From: Xanthomonas chitinilytica
GTDB taxonomy: Bacteria; Pseudomonadota; Gammaproteobacteria; Xanthomonadales; Xanthomonadaceae
Direction of reading: 5' to 3'
DNA: 64,000 nucleotides
Assembly: GCF_026107455.2 (NCBI RefSeq)
Contig: NZ_JAPCHY010000004.1
Coordinates: 62,001-126,000 of the forward strand
The notes beneath the pieces are model-generated. The model worked only from the letters and a program-made list of their open reading frames with translations, was not told the origin of the DNA and searched no databases. Every line of letters begins with the position of its first letter. Positions within the stretch are counted from its first letter, which is position 1. The position numbers and the translations under genes were made by a program. Positions 1 to 7,779 of the stretch are shown piece by piece.

Positions 1-404
1 GCGCCGCGGCCTGCAGCCAGGCCACGCCGTAGTCGGGCAGGTATTCGTCGAAGCGGGTATGGAAGCCGGAGGCGACCGGGATGCCGAGCCGCCGCGCGGT
101 GCGCAGCGCCGACCAGCCCAGCGGGCCTTCGGTGGCGATGTAGACCGCGTCGGGCCGCTGGCTGCGCCAGTGCGCGGCCAGCCGCTGCGGCGCCGGCAGG
201 CCGAAGCGCAGGCCCGGATAGCGCGGCAGGGCGGCGCCGCGGACCAGCACGGCATCGCTGTCGGCGCCATCGTGCGGCTGGCGTGGGCGGATCACGTCCA
301 CCTGGTGGCCGGCGCCGCGCAGGCCCTGTTCCAGCCCGTGCACGGTCAGGGCGACGCCGTTGACTTCCGGTGGATAGGTCTCGGTGACGATGGCATAGCG
401 CATG
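1..404 (-). CDS. Glycosyltransferase family 4/1, N-terminal part (cut by window edge)
   Basis: The gene starts at ATG 404 and runs off the left edge, so only about 134 N-terminal residues are visible. They open with MRYAIVTETYPPEVNGVA, the usual first strand and glycine-rich turn of a GT-B fold retaining glycosyltransferase that takes a nucleotide-sugar donor. Later visible pieces (ATEGPLGWSALRTARR, ASGFHTRFDEYL) also fit that family, which in related bacteria includes alpha-mannosyl- and glucosyltransferases acting on lipids. The C-terminal donor-binding domain with its Glu motif lies outside the window. Substrate cannot be told from this part. Confidence 0.8.
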
Positions 405-580
405 GCGGCCTCCCGTTGCCGTGCAGGGTGGCAACCGTCGATGGCAGCAGGGTGTCAGCCAGATGCTGGAAATATGACGGGTTCATCCCGCGCTGCGGCC
501 AGGTCATGACCTCGCAGGTAATCGCCTGGCAGCGCGATGGTCGCCACCATGGCGCCACCTTCCCGCAACGGAGTACCACG

Positions 581-985
581 ATGAATCAAGTCATTCCTGC
601 CGCCCGGCCGCGCTGGACGGTCCAGCAGTTCATCGATTTCTGGGCCAATCCGGATTTCGACCTGCCCAGCGACGAACTGGATCCCGCTGTCCAGGGCTAC
701 TGGCCGGGTTGCCGCGAGCCCCTGCCCGGGATCGCGCGCTACGCCGCACCGCTGCGCATCCTGCTGCGGCATGTGCCCGACTTCCGGCTCGAACTGGCCG
801 ACCATGCCGATACCGGCGAGGTCATCTTCATCCGCTGGATCGCCCACGGCACCTGGCGCGGCCAGCCGCTGCGGATGAGCGGCGTGGACTGCATCCGCCA
901 GCGCGACGGTCGCGTGGTCGAGAACCGCATCTTCTGCCGGCACCCGTTGATCGACACCGTCATTGCCGAAGCGGGCATAGTCTGA
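581..985 (+). CDS. SnoaL-like / NTF2-superfamily protein
   Basis: A 134-residue protein starting at ATG 581, chosen because the protein-like sequence begins there (MNQVIPAARPRWTVQQFIDFW); upstream codons in frame read as antisense of the preceding gene. The pattern of an N-terminal helix, the central YWPGCREPLPGIARYAAPL and a strand-rich end (VIFIRWIAHGTWRGQPLRM, then GVDCIRQRDGRVVENRIF) matches the cone-shaped NTF2-like fold used by SnoaL-type cyclases, dehydratases and many orphan proteins. No catalytic residues can be assigned. It may be cotranscribed with the regulator 93 bases downstream. Confidence 0.7.
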   Translation: MNQVIPAARPRWTVQQFIDFWANPDFDLPSDELDPAVQGYWPGCREPLPGIARYAAPLRILLRHVPDFRLELADHADTGEVIFIRWIAHGTWRGQPLRMSGVDCIRQRDGRVVENRIFCRHPLIDTVIAEAGIV

Positions 986-1078
986 GGCAGGGTCCCGGGC
1001 CGTCGCGGTGCGGGCACGCTGCGGACGCGTCGTGCTCCAGCCGGGCAAGACTCCCTTCACCGATCGCGAGACGATGCA

Positions 1079-1876
1079 ATGAACCATGAAACGGTCGGCG
1101 ACGTACTGCGCGAATGGCGCGGGCGCCGTCGCTGGAGCCAGCTGCAGCTGGCCTGCGAAGCCGGGATATCCACACGCCACCTGAGCTTCGTCGAAAACGG
1201 CCGGGCCGCCGCCAGCCGCGACCTGCTGCTGCGGCTGGCCGAGCCGCTGACCATGCCGCTGCGCGCGCGCAATCGCCTGCTGCTGGCCGCCGGGTATGCG
1301 CCGGCCTATGCGGAGACGGCACTGGAAGCGGAGGGAATGGGCGCGGCGAAGGCCGCCATCGATGCGGTGCTGGCCGGCCACATGCCGTTCCCGGCGCTGG
1401 CGGTGGATCGCCATTGGCAACTGGTGGCGGCCAATCCCGCCATCGCCGCGCTGCTCGAGGGCGTCGCACCGGCCCTGCTGCAGGAGCCGGTCAACGTATT
1501 GCGGCTGAGCCTGCACCCCGATGGGCTGGCGCCACGCATCGAGAATCTCGCGCAGTGGCGCCATCATCTGCTCGAGCGCCTGTCGCAGCAGGCCGATGCC
1601 AACGGCGATCCGGTGCTGCGCTCCCTGCACCGGGAGCTGCAGGCGCTGCCGGCACCGCCGCCGGCCACCGGTGGCATGCCCGCGGACCGGATCGCGGTGC
1701 CGTTGCGGCTGCGCGATCCGCGTTCGGGGCGGACCTTGCAGCTGATCTCCACCACCACCGTGTTCGGCACGGCGACGGACGTGATGCTGTCCGAGCTGGC
1801 GCTGGAGTGCTTCTATCCGGCCGATGCGCAGACGCGCGGGCTGCTCATGGGCCAGGCGTCGCCACCGGCGTCGTGA
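1079..1876 (+). CDS. XRE-family transcriptional regulator with MmyB-like ligand domain
   Basis: 265 residues. Residues about 6-65 form a Cro/C1-type helix-turn-helix (LREWRGRRRWSQLQLACEAG, then ISTRHLSFVENGRAAASRDLL). The rest matches the MmyB-like ligand-binding domain, with the usual ALAVDRHWQLVAANPA, then a NVLRLSLHPDGLAPRI block and a C-terminal LQLISTTTVFGTATDVMLSE. Family members are typically repressors or activators of adjacent oxidoreductase or NTF2-like genes, so the SnoaL-like gene upstream is a possible target. It ends 22 bases from ppx, which converges on it. Confidence 0.85.
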   Translation: MNHETVGDVLREWRGRRRWSQLQLACEAGISTRHLSFVENGRAAASRDLLLRLAEPLTMPLRARNRLLLAAGYAPAYAETALEAEGMGAAKAAIDAVLAGHMPFPALAVDRHWQLVAANPAIAALLEGVAPALLQEPVNVLRLSLHPDGLAPRIENLAQWRHHLLERLSQQADANGDPVLRSLHRELQALPAPPPATGGMPADRIAVPLRLRDPRSGRTLQLISTTTVFGTATDVMLSELALECFYPADAQTRGLLMGQASPPAS

Positions 1877-1898
1877 GCGCCGCCGGCCCGCGCCGGGC

Positions 1899-3425
1899 TC
1901 AGGCCACGAACGGCCGGAAGCTGATGCCCAGCCCGGCCATGCCCTCGGCCTCGCCGATCAGGTCGGCGCGCAGCAGCGGGCGGGCATCGATGAAGGCCTG
2001 CGACAGCACCAGCGACAGCCGGTTGCCGTCCACGGTCAGTTCCAGCGTCGGAATCGGGTCCGGCTCGTGCGCGCGGTGCAGCAGCACCGCCAGCCGCAGC
2101 AGCGCGGCCAGGCGCCGGGCAGTCAGCAGCAGGCGTTCGGGCAGGGCGTCGAAGGCGGTCTTGGACACGTTGCGGCGGTGGGTGCGTACCAGCGCGGCCA
2201 GCAACTGCTGTTCCTGGCGCGAGAAGCCGGCGATGTCCGAATTCTCCAGCACGTAGCTGCCGTGGGTGTGGTAGCCGCTGTGGGCGATCACCAGCCCCAG
2301 CTCGTGCAGGCGCGCGGCCCAGCCGAGCATGCGCGCATCGTCCGGGTCCAGGCTCCAGGCCTCGCAGACCTGGTCGAACAGCCGCTGCGCGGTGGCTTCC
2401 ACGCGCCCGGCCTGGGCGGTGTCGATGCCGTAGCGGTGCGTCAGCGCGGCCACCGACTCGTCGCGCGGGTCGTTGTCGCTGCCGCGGCCGAGGATGTCGT
2501 AGAGGATGCCCTCGCGCATGGCCGCCTTGCTGACCAGCAGCTTCTGCAGCCCCAGCGCCTGGAAGGCGGCCTCCAGCACCAGGATGCCGCCGGCGATGAT
2601 CGGGCGGCGGTCGTTGGACAGGGTGGGCAGGTTGATGTCTTCCAGGCGCTTGGCGCGCAGCAGTTCCTCGCGCAGCAGCGGCAGCGCCTCGGCGGTGATC
2701 GCGCCCTTGCTCAGCTTCATCGCCGCGCAGATCTCGCTGATCGCCTTGTGGGTGCCGGACGAGCCCAGCGCCTCGTCCCAGCCCAGCGCCCGGTACTTGG
2801 CGGCGAACGGCTGGAACTCGCTGCCGATCTCGGTCAGCGCTTCCTTCCAGCGCTTCTTCGACAGCTTGCCGCCGGGAAAGAAGCGCTGGGTGCTGGCGAT
2901 GCAGCCGGCCTGCAGGCTCTCGCGCTCCAGCGGCTGCAGGCCCTGGCCGATGATGAACTCGGTGGAGCCGCCGCCGATGTCGATCACCAGCCGGCGCTGG
3001 CCCGGCTTGGGCGGCTGCGCGTGGGCCACGCCAAGGTAGATCAGGCGCGCCTCCTCACGGCCGCTGACCACTTCGATGGCGTGTCCCAGCGCGGTTTCGG
3101 CCGGCATCAGGAAGGCCTGCGGCGAGCGCAGCCGGCGCACGGTGTTGGTGGCCAGGGCGCGGACCCGCAGCGACGGCACCTCGCGGATGCGCTGGCCGAA
3201 GCGGGCCAGGCACTCGAGCGCGCGCTGCCGCGCCTCGGCCGACAGCCCGCCCTTGGCATCCAGGCCGTCGGCCATGCGCACGGTCTCGCGCAGGCGGTCG
3301 ACCACCCGCAGCTGCCCGAGCAGGTAGCGGGCGATCACCATGTGGAAACTGTTGGACCCCAGGTCGATGGCGGCCAGCAGGTCGCCGTCCTGTAGCGGCG
3401 GGGTGGTCGGAGAGAACTGGGGCAT
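1899..3425 (-). CDS. ppx: Exopolyphosphatase (Ppx/GppA family)
   Basis: 508 residues from ATG 3425; an earlier in-frame start would add 13 unconserved residues. The enzyme removes terminal phosphate from polyphosphate, or from pppGpp in GppA members. The two phosphate-binding signatures of the ASKHA fold are clear: AAIDLGSNSFHMVIAR near the N terminus and LVIDIGGGSTEFIIGQG near residue 140. The C-terminal half has HD-like helices (WAARLHELGLVIAHSGYHTH). It lies 57 bases after ppk and is the last gene of phoB-phoR-ppk-ppx, so synthesis and breakdown of polyphosphate share one transcript. Confidence 0.95.
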   Translation of the reverse strand: MPQFSPTTPPLQDGDLLAAIDLGSNSFHMVIARYLLGQLRVVDRLRETVRMADGLDAKGGLSAEARQRALECLARFGQRIREVPSLRVRALATNTVRRLRSPQAFLMPAETALGHAIEVVSGREEARLIYLGVAHAQPPKPGQRRLVIDIGGGSTEFIIGQGLQPLERESLQAGCIASTQRFFPGGKLSKKRWKEALTEIGSEFQPFAAKYRALGWDEALGSSGTHKAISEICAAMKLSKGAITAEALPLLREELLRAKRLEDINLPTLSNDRRPIIAGGILVLEAAFQALGLQKLLVSKAAMREGILYDILGRGSDNDPRDESVAALTHRYGIDTAQAGRVEATAQRLFDQVCEAWSLDPDDARMLGWAARLHELGLVIAHSGYHTHGSYVLENSDIAGFSRQEQQLLAALVRTHRRNVSKTAFDALPERLLLTARRLAALLRLAVLLHRAHEPDPIPTLELTVDGNRLSLVLSQAFIDARPLLRADLIGEAEGMAGLGISFRPFVA

Positions 3426-3482
3426 GGGGGCGAATGGTAGCCGAAGGCCGGGGCGCGGCGTCACCTCGCACCGGCGCCCGGA

Positions 3483-5567
3483 TCAGAGCCCTTCGAGCAG
3501 CGCCATCTGCGCCGAGTGCGGCGGCTGGTCGTGGCCCGGCACGCACTTGCGGTACTGGCCGTCGGCGGCCAGCTCCCAGGCGTTGAGATTGTCGTCCAGA
3601 TAGTTCTGCAGCACCTCGCGGTACACCCGCCGTGCCAGGTCCGGGTCCAGGATCGGGAAGCAGGTCTCCACCCGCCGCAGCAGGTTGCGTTCCAGCCAGT
3701 CGGCGCTGGCGCAGTACAGCTCGGGCGCGCCGTTGTTGCCGAACCAGTAGACCCGGCTGTGCTCCAGGAAGCGGCCGACGATCGAGCGCACCCGGATGTT
3801 GTCGGAGATTCCCGGCAATCCCGGGCGCAGGGTGCAGGCGCCGCGCACGATCAGGTCGATCTGCACCCCGGCCTGCGAAGCGGCGTACAGGGCGCGCACC
3901 ACCTGCGGCTCGTTGAGCGCGTTCATCTTGGCGATGATGCGGCCCGGCTGGCCGCCGGCGGCCAGCCGGGTCTCGCGCTCGATCCGCTGCAGCACCCCGG
4001 TGTGCAGGGTGAACGGCGATTGCAGCAGGCGCTTGAGCCGGGTACGCGGGGCCAGTCCGGACAGCTGCTGGAACAGCTGGTGCACGTCCTCGCCGATCTC
4101 CACGTCGGCGGTGATCAGGCTCAGGTCGGTGTAGGCGCGGGCGGTGCCGCTGTGGTAGTTGCCGGTGCCCAGGTGCACGTAGCGGCGCAGCTTGCGGCCC
4201 TCGCGGCGCACGATCAGCAGCATCTTGGCGTGGGTCTTGTAGCCGACCACGCCGTACACCACCTGCACCCCGGCTTCCTGCAGGCGGTCGGCCAGGCCCA
4301 GGTTGGCCTCCTCGTCGAAGCGCGCGCGCAGCTCGACCACCACGGTGACGTCCTTGCCGTTGCGCGCGGCCTGGATCAGCGCATCGACGATGCCCGAGTC
4401 CTTGCCGGTGCGGTACAGCGTCTGCTTGATCGCCAGCACATTGGGGTCCACCGCGGCCTGCTTGATCAGGTCCAGCACCGCGGAGAAGGAGTCGAACGGG
4501 TGGTGCAGCAGCACGTCGTTGCGGGCGACCGTCTCGAAGATGCGATCGCCGTCCTTGAGCGTGCGCGGATTCATCGGCGGGTACTTCAGGTCCGGCCGCG
4601 GCACCATGTCGTAGACCTGGATGACGCGGTTGAGGTTGACCGGGCCGTTGATCGGATACACCGCATGTTCGGGCAGCTCGAAATTCTGCAGCAGCGAACG
4701 CACGATCGGTCGCGGGCAGTCCTGGGCGATCTCCAGCCGTACCGCCGGCCGGTAGCCGCGGTCCACCAGCTCGTCGCGCAGCGCCAGCGCCAGGTTCTCC
4801 ACTTCCTCCTCGTCCACCACCAGCTCGGAGTTGCGGGTGACGCGGAACTGGTAGGCGCCTTCCACCTCCATGCCCGGGAACAGTTCGTCGACGAACGCCG
4901 ACAGCACCGAGGACAGGAACACGAAGGTGTGCGGGCCGCCGAGCGCTTCGGGCAGCTGGATGATGCGCGGCAGCGAACGCGGCGCGCGCACGATGGCCAT
5001 GTGCCCGGCGCGGCCGTAGGCGTCGACGCCGTTGAGCACCACCACGATATTCAGCGACTTGTTGAGGATCTTCGGGAACGGGTGCGCCGGGTCCAGCCCC
5101 AGCGGCGACAGCACCGGCATGATCTCGTTGCGGAAGTAGGCGCGCAGCCAGCGCCTCTGCCGCGTGCTCCACGACTCGCGGCCGAGCACGCCGATGCCGG
5201 CTTGGCGCAGGGCCGGGCGCAGCACCTCGTTCCAGCAGCGGTACTGCTGGTCCACCAGCTCGGCGGCGCGGTCGTGGATGGCGTTTAGGATGGCCTGCGG
5301 GGTCAACCCGTCGGGCGCCGGCGGCAGGCCGAAGTCCTGGGCGTGGCGCACTGTGGCGGCGCGGATCTCGAAGAACTCGTCCAGGTTGGTGCAGGAGATG
5401 CACAGGAAGCGCAGCCGTTCCAGCAGCGGCACCAGCGGGTCCAGCGCCTGCGCCAGCACGCGGAAGTTGAAGTCCAGCTGCGACAGCTCGCGGTTGATGT
5501 ACAGCGCCGGATCGCGCAGCAGGTCGCTGTCCATGGACGGGGAAGGGACGGGAGCGGGGCTGCTCAT
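3483..5567 (-). CDS. ppk: Polyphosphate kinase 1
   Basis: 694 residues, full length for PPK1, which polymerises the gamma phosphate of ATP into polyphosphate. The N-terminal domain shows YINRELSQLDFNFRVL. The two phospholipase-D-like catalytic domains carry the conserved histidines in KTHAKMLLIV (about residue 445, the expected phosphohistidine) and YVHLGTGNYH (about 463). The ATG at 5567 overlaps the phoR stop as ATGA, so translation is probably coupled; a second start (MDSDLL, ATG 5534) is possible. There is no strong ribosome-binding site ahead of either start. It sits in the PhoB-controlled operon. Confidence 0.96.
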   Translation of the reverse strand: MSSPAPVPSPSMDSDLLRDPALYINRELSQLDFNFRVLAQALDPLVPLLERLRFLCISCTNLDEFFEIRAATVRHAQDFGLPPAPDGLTPQAILNAIHDRAAELVDQQYRCWNEVLRPALRQAGIGVLGRESWSTRQRRWLRAYFRNEIMPVLSPLGLDPAHPFPKILNKSLNIVVVLNGVDAYGRAGHMAIVRAPRSLPRIIQLPEALGGPHTFVFLSSVLSAFVDELFPGMEVEGAYQFRVTRNSELVVDEEEVENLALALRDELVDRGYRPAVRLEIAQDCPRPIVRSLLQNFELPEHAVYPINGPVNLNRVIQVYDMVPRPDLKYPPMNPRTLKDGDRIFETVARNDVLLHHPFDSFSAVLDLIKQAAVDPNVLAIKQTLYRTGKDSGIVDALIQAARNGKDVTVVVELRARFDEEANLGLADRLQEAGVQVVYGVVGYKTHAKMLLIVRREGRKLRRYVHLGTGNYHSGTARAYTDLSLITADVEIGEDVHQLFQQLSGLAPRTRLKRLLQSPFTLHTGVLQRIERETRLAAGGQPGRIIAKMNALNEPQVVRALYAASQAGVQIDLIVRGACTLRPGLPGISDNIRVRSIVGRFLEHSRVYWFGNNGAPELYCASADWLERNLLRRVETCFPILDPDLARRVYREVLQNYLDDNLNAWELAADGQYRKCVPGHDQPPHSAQMALLEGL

Positions 5568-6904
5568 GCGCGGGAGTCTTCGGCAGGGGAGGGAAGGGGG
5601 GCGTCGGTGCGCTGGCGTGCGTGCTCGGCCTCGAAGTGGCAGGAGAACACGCTGCCTTTGCCGACTTCGCTCTGGATCTCCAGCCGCGCCTGGTGCAGGC
5701 CGAGGATGTGCTTGACGATCGACAGCCCCAGCCCGGTGCCGCCGCTTTCGCGCGAACGGCTGCTGGACACGCGGTAGAAGCGTTCGGTCAGCCGCGGCAG
5801 GTGGTGGGCGGGGATGCCGTAGCCGCTGTCGCTGACCGACAGCACGGTGCCGTCGCCGTCACGGGCGAAGCGGATGTCGATGCGGCCGCCGGCCGGGGTG
5901 TAGCGCACGGCGTTGGTCACCAGGTTGGAGAACGCGCTGTGCAGCTCCTTGTTCGAGCCGAGCAGGTCGACGCCGGCGCTGTCCTCGACGGTGATGGCAT
6001 GGCGGCCCTGGCTGTAGGCCTCGGCCTCGCGCCGCAGCGTGGCCAGCATCGGCGTCATCGCCACGGTCTCGCGCTCGATGTACTGCTGCGACTCCAGCCG
6101 CGACAGGGTCAGCAGGTCTTCCACCAGCTGCGCCATGCGCTGCGACTGCTTGCGCATCTCGGCCAGCATGCCGCCGGTGCCGGGGAAGTCCTCCGGGTCC
6201 ATCATGTCCAGGTAGCCGTGCACCACGGTCAGCGGCGTACGCAGCTCGTGCGAGACGTTGGCGACGAAGTCGCGGCGTACCTGTTCCAGCCGCAGCAGCT
6301 TGCTGACGTCGCGCGCCACCAGCAGCCAGTAGTCGTCCGAATACGGGATCAGCCGCAGGTGCAGGCGCAGCGACGGGTTCACCGGCGAGGGGGCGTCCAG
6401 GATCGGTTCGGCATTGCGGCCGCCGGCCAGCCAGTGGGCGAGCGGCAGCGGCTGCAGGCGGTCGACCAGCGCGCCGCCGATGTCGCGCGGGTGGTGCAGT
6501 CCCAGCAGCGTGGTGGCCGCCTCGTTGAACCACTGCACCCGCTGGCTGTTGCGGTCCACCACCACCACCGCATCGGGCAGGGCGGCGGCGGCGGCGCGGT
6601 AGCTGCGCAGCATGCCGAGCAGGCGCCGCTTGTGCGCGCGCATCTCGCGCTGGTTGCGGTAGAGCAGGCGGTCCAGTTCGTTCCAGGCGCCGGTGCCCGT
6701 GGCGGTATCCCAGCGCTGGCGCGCGGTCAGCCGCATCAGCACGCGGCGCAGGCGCCAGTAGTGCCAGCCGAGGATGCCCAGTGCCGCCAGGGCCAGCGCC
6801 AGTCCCGGATGTCCGGCCAGCCATCCCACCAGCCATGCCAGCAACAGCAGCGCGGCCACGGTGGCCAGCGTCTTCAACCAGGCAGAACGGATGTGGCGGG
6901 GCAT
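5564..6904 (-). CDS. phoR: Phosphate regulon sensor histidine kinase PhoR
   Basis: 446 residues from ATG 6904. Two membrane segments sit at residues about 7-40 (LATVAALLLLAWLVGWLAG, then LALALAALGILGW). They are followed by a PAS-like domain (ALPDAVVVVDRNSQRVQWFN), the dimerisation and phosphorylation helix with H219 in FVANVSHELRTPLTVV, and a HATPase domain with the N box (HSAFSNLVTNAVRYTP), G1 (VSDSGYGIP) and G2 (GGTGLGLSIVK). This is PhoR architecture: no large periplasmic domain, sensing through the Pst system. It lies between phoB (103 bases upstream) and ppk (4-base overlap). Confidence 0.96.
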   Translation of the reverse strand: MPRHIRSAWLKTLATVAALLLLAWLVGWLAGHPGLALALAALGILGWHYWRLRRVLMRLTARQRWDTATGTGAWNELDRLLYRNQREMRAHKRRLLGMLRSYRAAAAALPDAVVVVDRNSQRVQWFNEAATTLLGLHHPRDIGGALVDRLQPLPLAHWLAGGRNAEPILDAPSPVNPSLRLHLRLIPYSDDYWLLVARDVSKLLRLEQVRRDFVANVSHELRTPLTVVHGYLDMMDPEDFPGTGGMLAEMRKQSQRMAQLVEDLLTLSRLESQQYIERETVAMTPMLATLRREAEAYSQGRHAITVEDSAGVDLLGSNKELHSAFSNLVTNAVRYTPAGGRIDIRFARDGDGTVLSVSDSGYGIPAHHLPRLTERFYRVSSSRSRESGGTGLGLSIVKHILGLHQARLEIQSEVGKGSVFSCHFEAEHARQRTDAPLPSPAEDSRA

Positions 6905-7007
6905 TGCACTCTCGGGTGGGGCGGCGGGGAATCCGTGGGGGGACCCGGGGTTATAGCAGGACCGGTCGTCGCCGGCACCCTGTCGGGCCGGCGGCGATGC
7001 GGAACGT

Positions 7008-7697
7008 TCAGACCGCGGCCGAGAAGCGGTAGCCGGCACCGCGCACGGTCTGCACCATGTTCTCGGCGGCGAACGGCTCCAGGGTCTTGCGCAGGCGGCG
7101 GATGTGCACGTCGATGGTGCGTTCCTCCACGTACACGCTGCCGCCCCAGACGTGGTCCAGCAGCTGCGAGCGGGTGTAGACGCGTTCGGGGTGGGTCATG
7201 AAGAAGTGCAGCAGGCGGTACTCGGTGGGGCCGATCGGCACCGGCGCCTCGCCGGCGAACACCCGGTGCGCGGCGCCGTCGATGCGGATCGGGCCGACCG
7301 CCACGCTGCCGTCCTCGTCGTCCTCGCGGGTGCGGCGCATCACCGCGCGGATGCGGGCCAGCAGTTCGCGCGCGGAGAACGGCTTGACCACGTAGTCGTC
7401 CACTCCGGCTTCCAGTCCGCCGACGCGGTCGTTCTCCTCGCCGCGTGCGGTCAGCATGATGATCGGCACCTCGCGGGTCAGCGGCTCCTTGCGCCAGCGC
7501 CGCGCCAGTTCCAGGCCGCTGGTGCCCGGCAGCATCCAGTCCAGCAGGATCAGGTCCGGCACGCGGTCGGCGATCGAGGTCTGCGCCTCGCGCGCATCGC
7601 CGGCATGGACCGGCTCGTAATCGCCCTTGCGCAGGGCGAAGGCGACCATGTCGCGGATCGCGGGTTCGTCATCGACGATCAGGATGCGTTTCTGCAC
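7008..7697 (-). CDS. phoB: Phosphate regulon response regulator PhoB
   Basis: An OmpR-class response regulator. The receiver domain has the acidic pair D9-D10 (ILIVDDEPAIRDM), the phosphoacceptor D53 (LILLDWMLPG) and the conserved Lys in VVKPFS. The winged-helix DNA-binding domain ends in EERTIDVHIRRLRKTLEP and VRGAGYRF. I chose the GTG at 7697, which gives 229 residues, the usual PhoB length, and has GGTGGA just ahead of it; another GTG at 7715 would add six residues but lacks such a site. A Pho box 55 bases upstream points to autoregulation. Confidence 0.95.
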   Translation of the reverse strand: MQKRILIVDDEPAIRDMVAFALRKGDYEPVHAGDAREAQTSIADRVPDLILLDWMLPGTSGLELARRWRKEPLTREVPIIMLTARGEENDRVGGLEAGVDDYVVKPFSARELLARIRAVMRRTREDDEDGSVAVGPIRIDGAAHRVFAGEAPVPIGPTEYRLLHFFMTHPERVYTRSQLLDHVWGGSVYVEERTIDVHIRRLRKTLEPFAAENMVQTVRGAGYRFSAAV

Positions 7698-7751
7698 GTG
7701 TCCACCGTATTGCACATCGGGCCGGGATTGCGCCCAGTAGACTACGGTTTC

Positions 7752-7769
7752 GTGACACCTTTGTGACGG
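7752..7769 (-). promoter_or_regulatory. Pho box (PhoB-binding site) upstream of phoB
   Basis: Read on the minus strand the site is CCGTCACAAAGGTGTCAC: two 7-base direct repeats (CCGTCAC and GTGTCAC) 11 bases apart, one DNA turn, as in the enteric consensus built from CTGTCAT repeats. A weak -10-like TAGTCT follows about ten bases downstream, the usual distance at PhoB-activated promoters where the box replaces the -35. It sits between the bepA stop and the phoB start. Expected role: phosphate-starvation induction of phoB-phoR-ppk-ppx. Confidence 0.8.
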
Positions 7770-7779
7770 TCGCCGCGGC

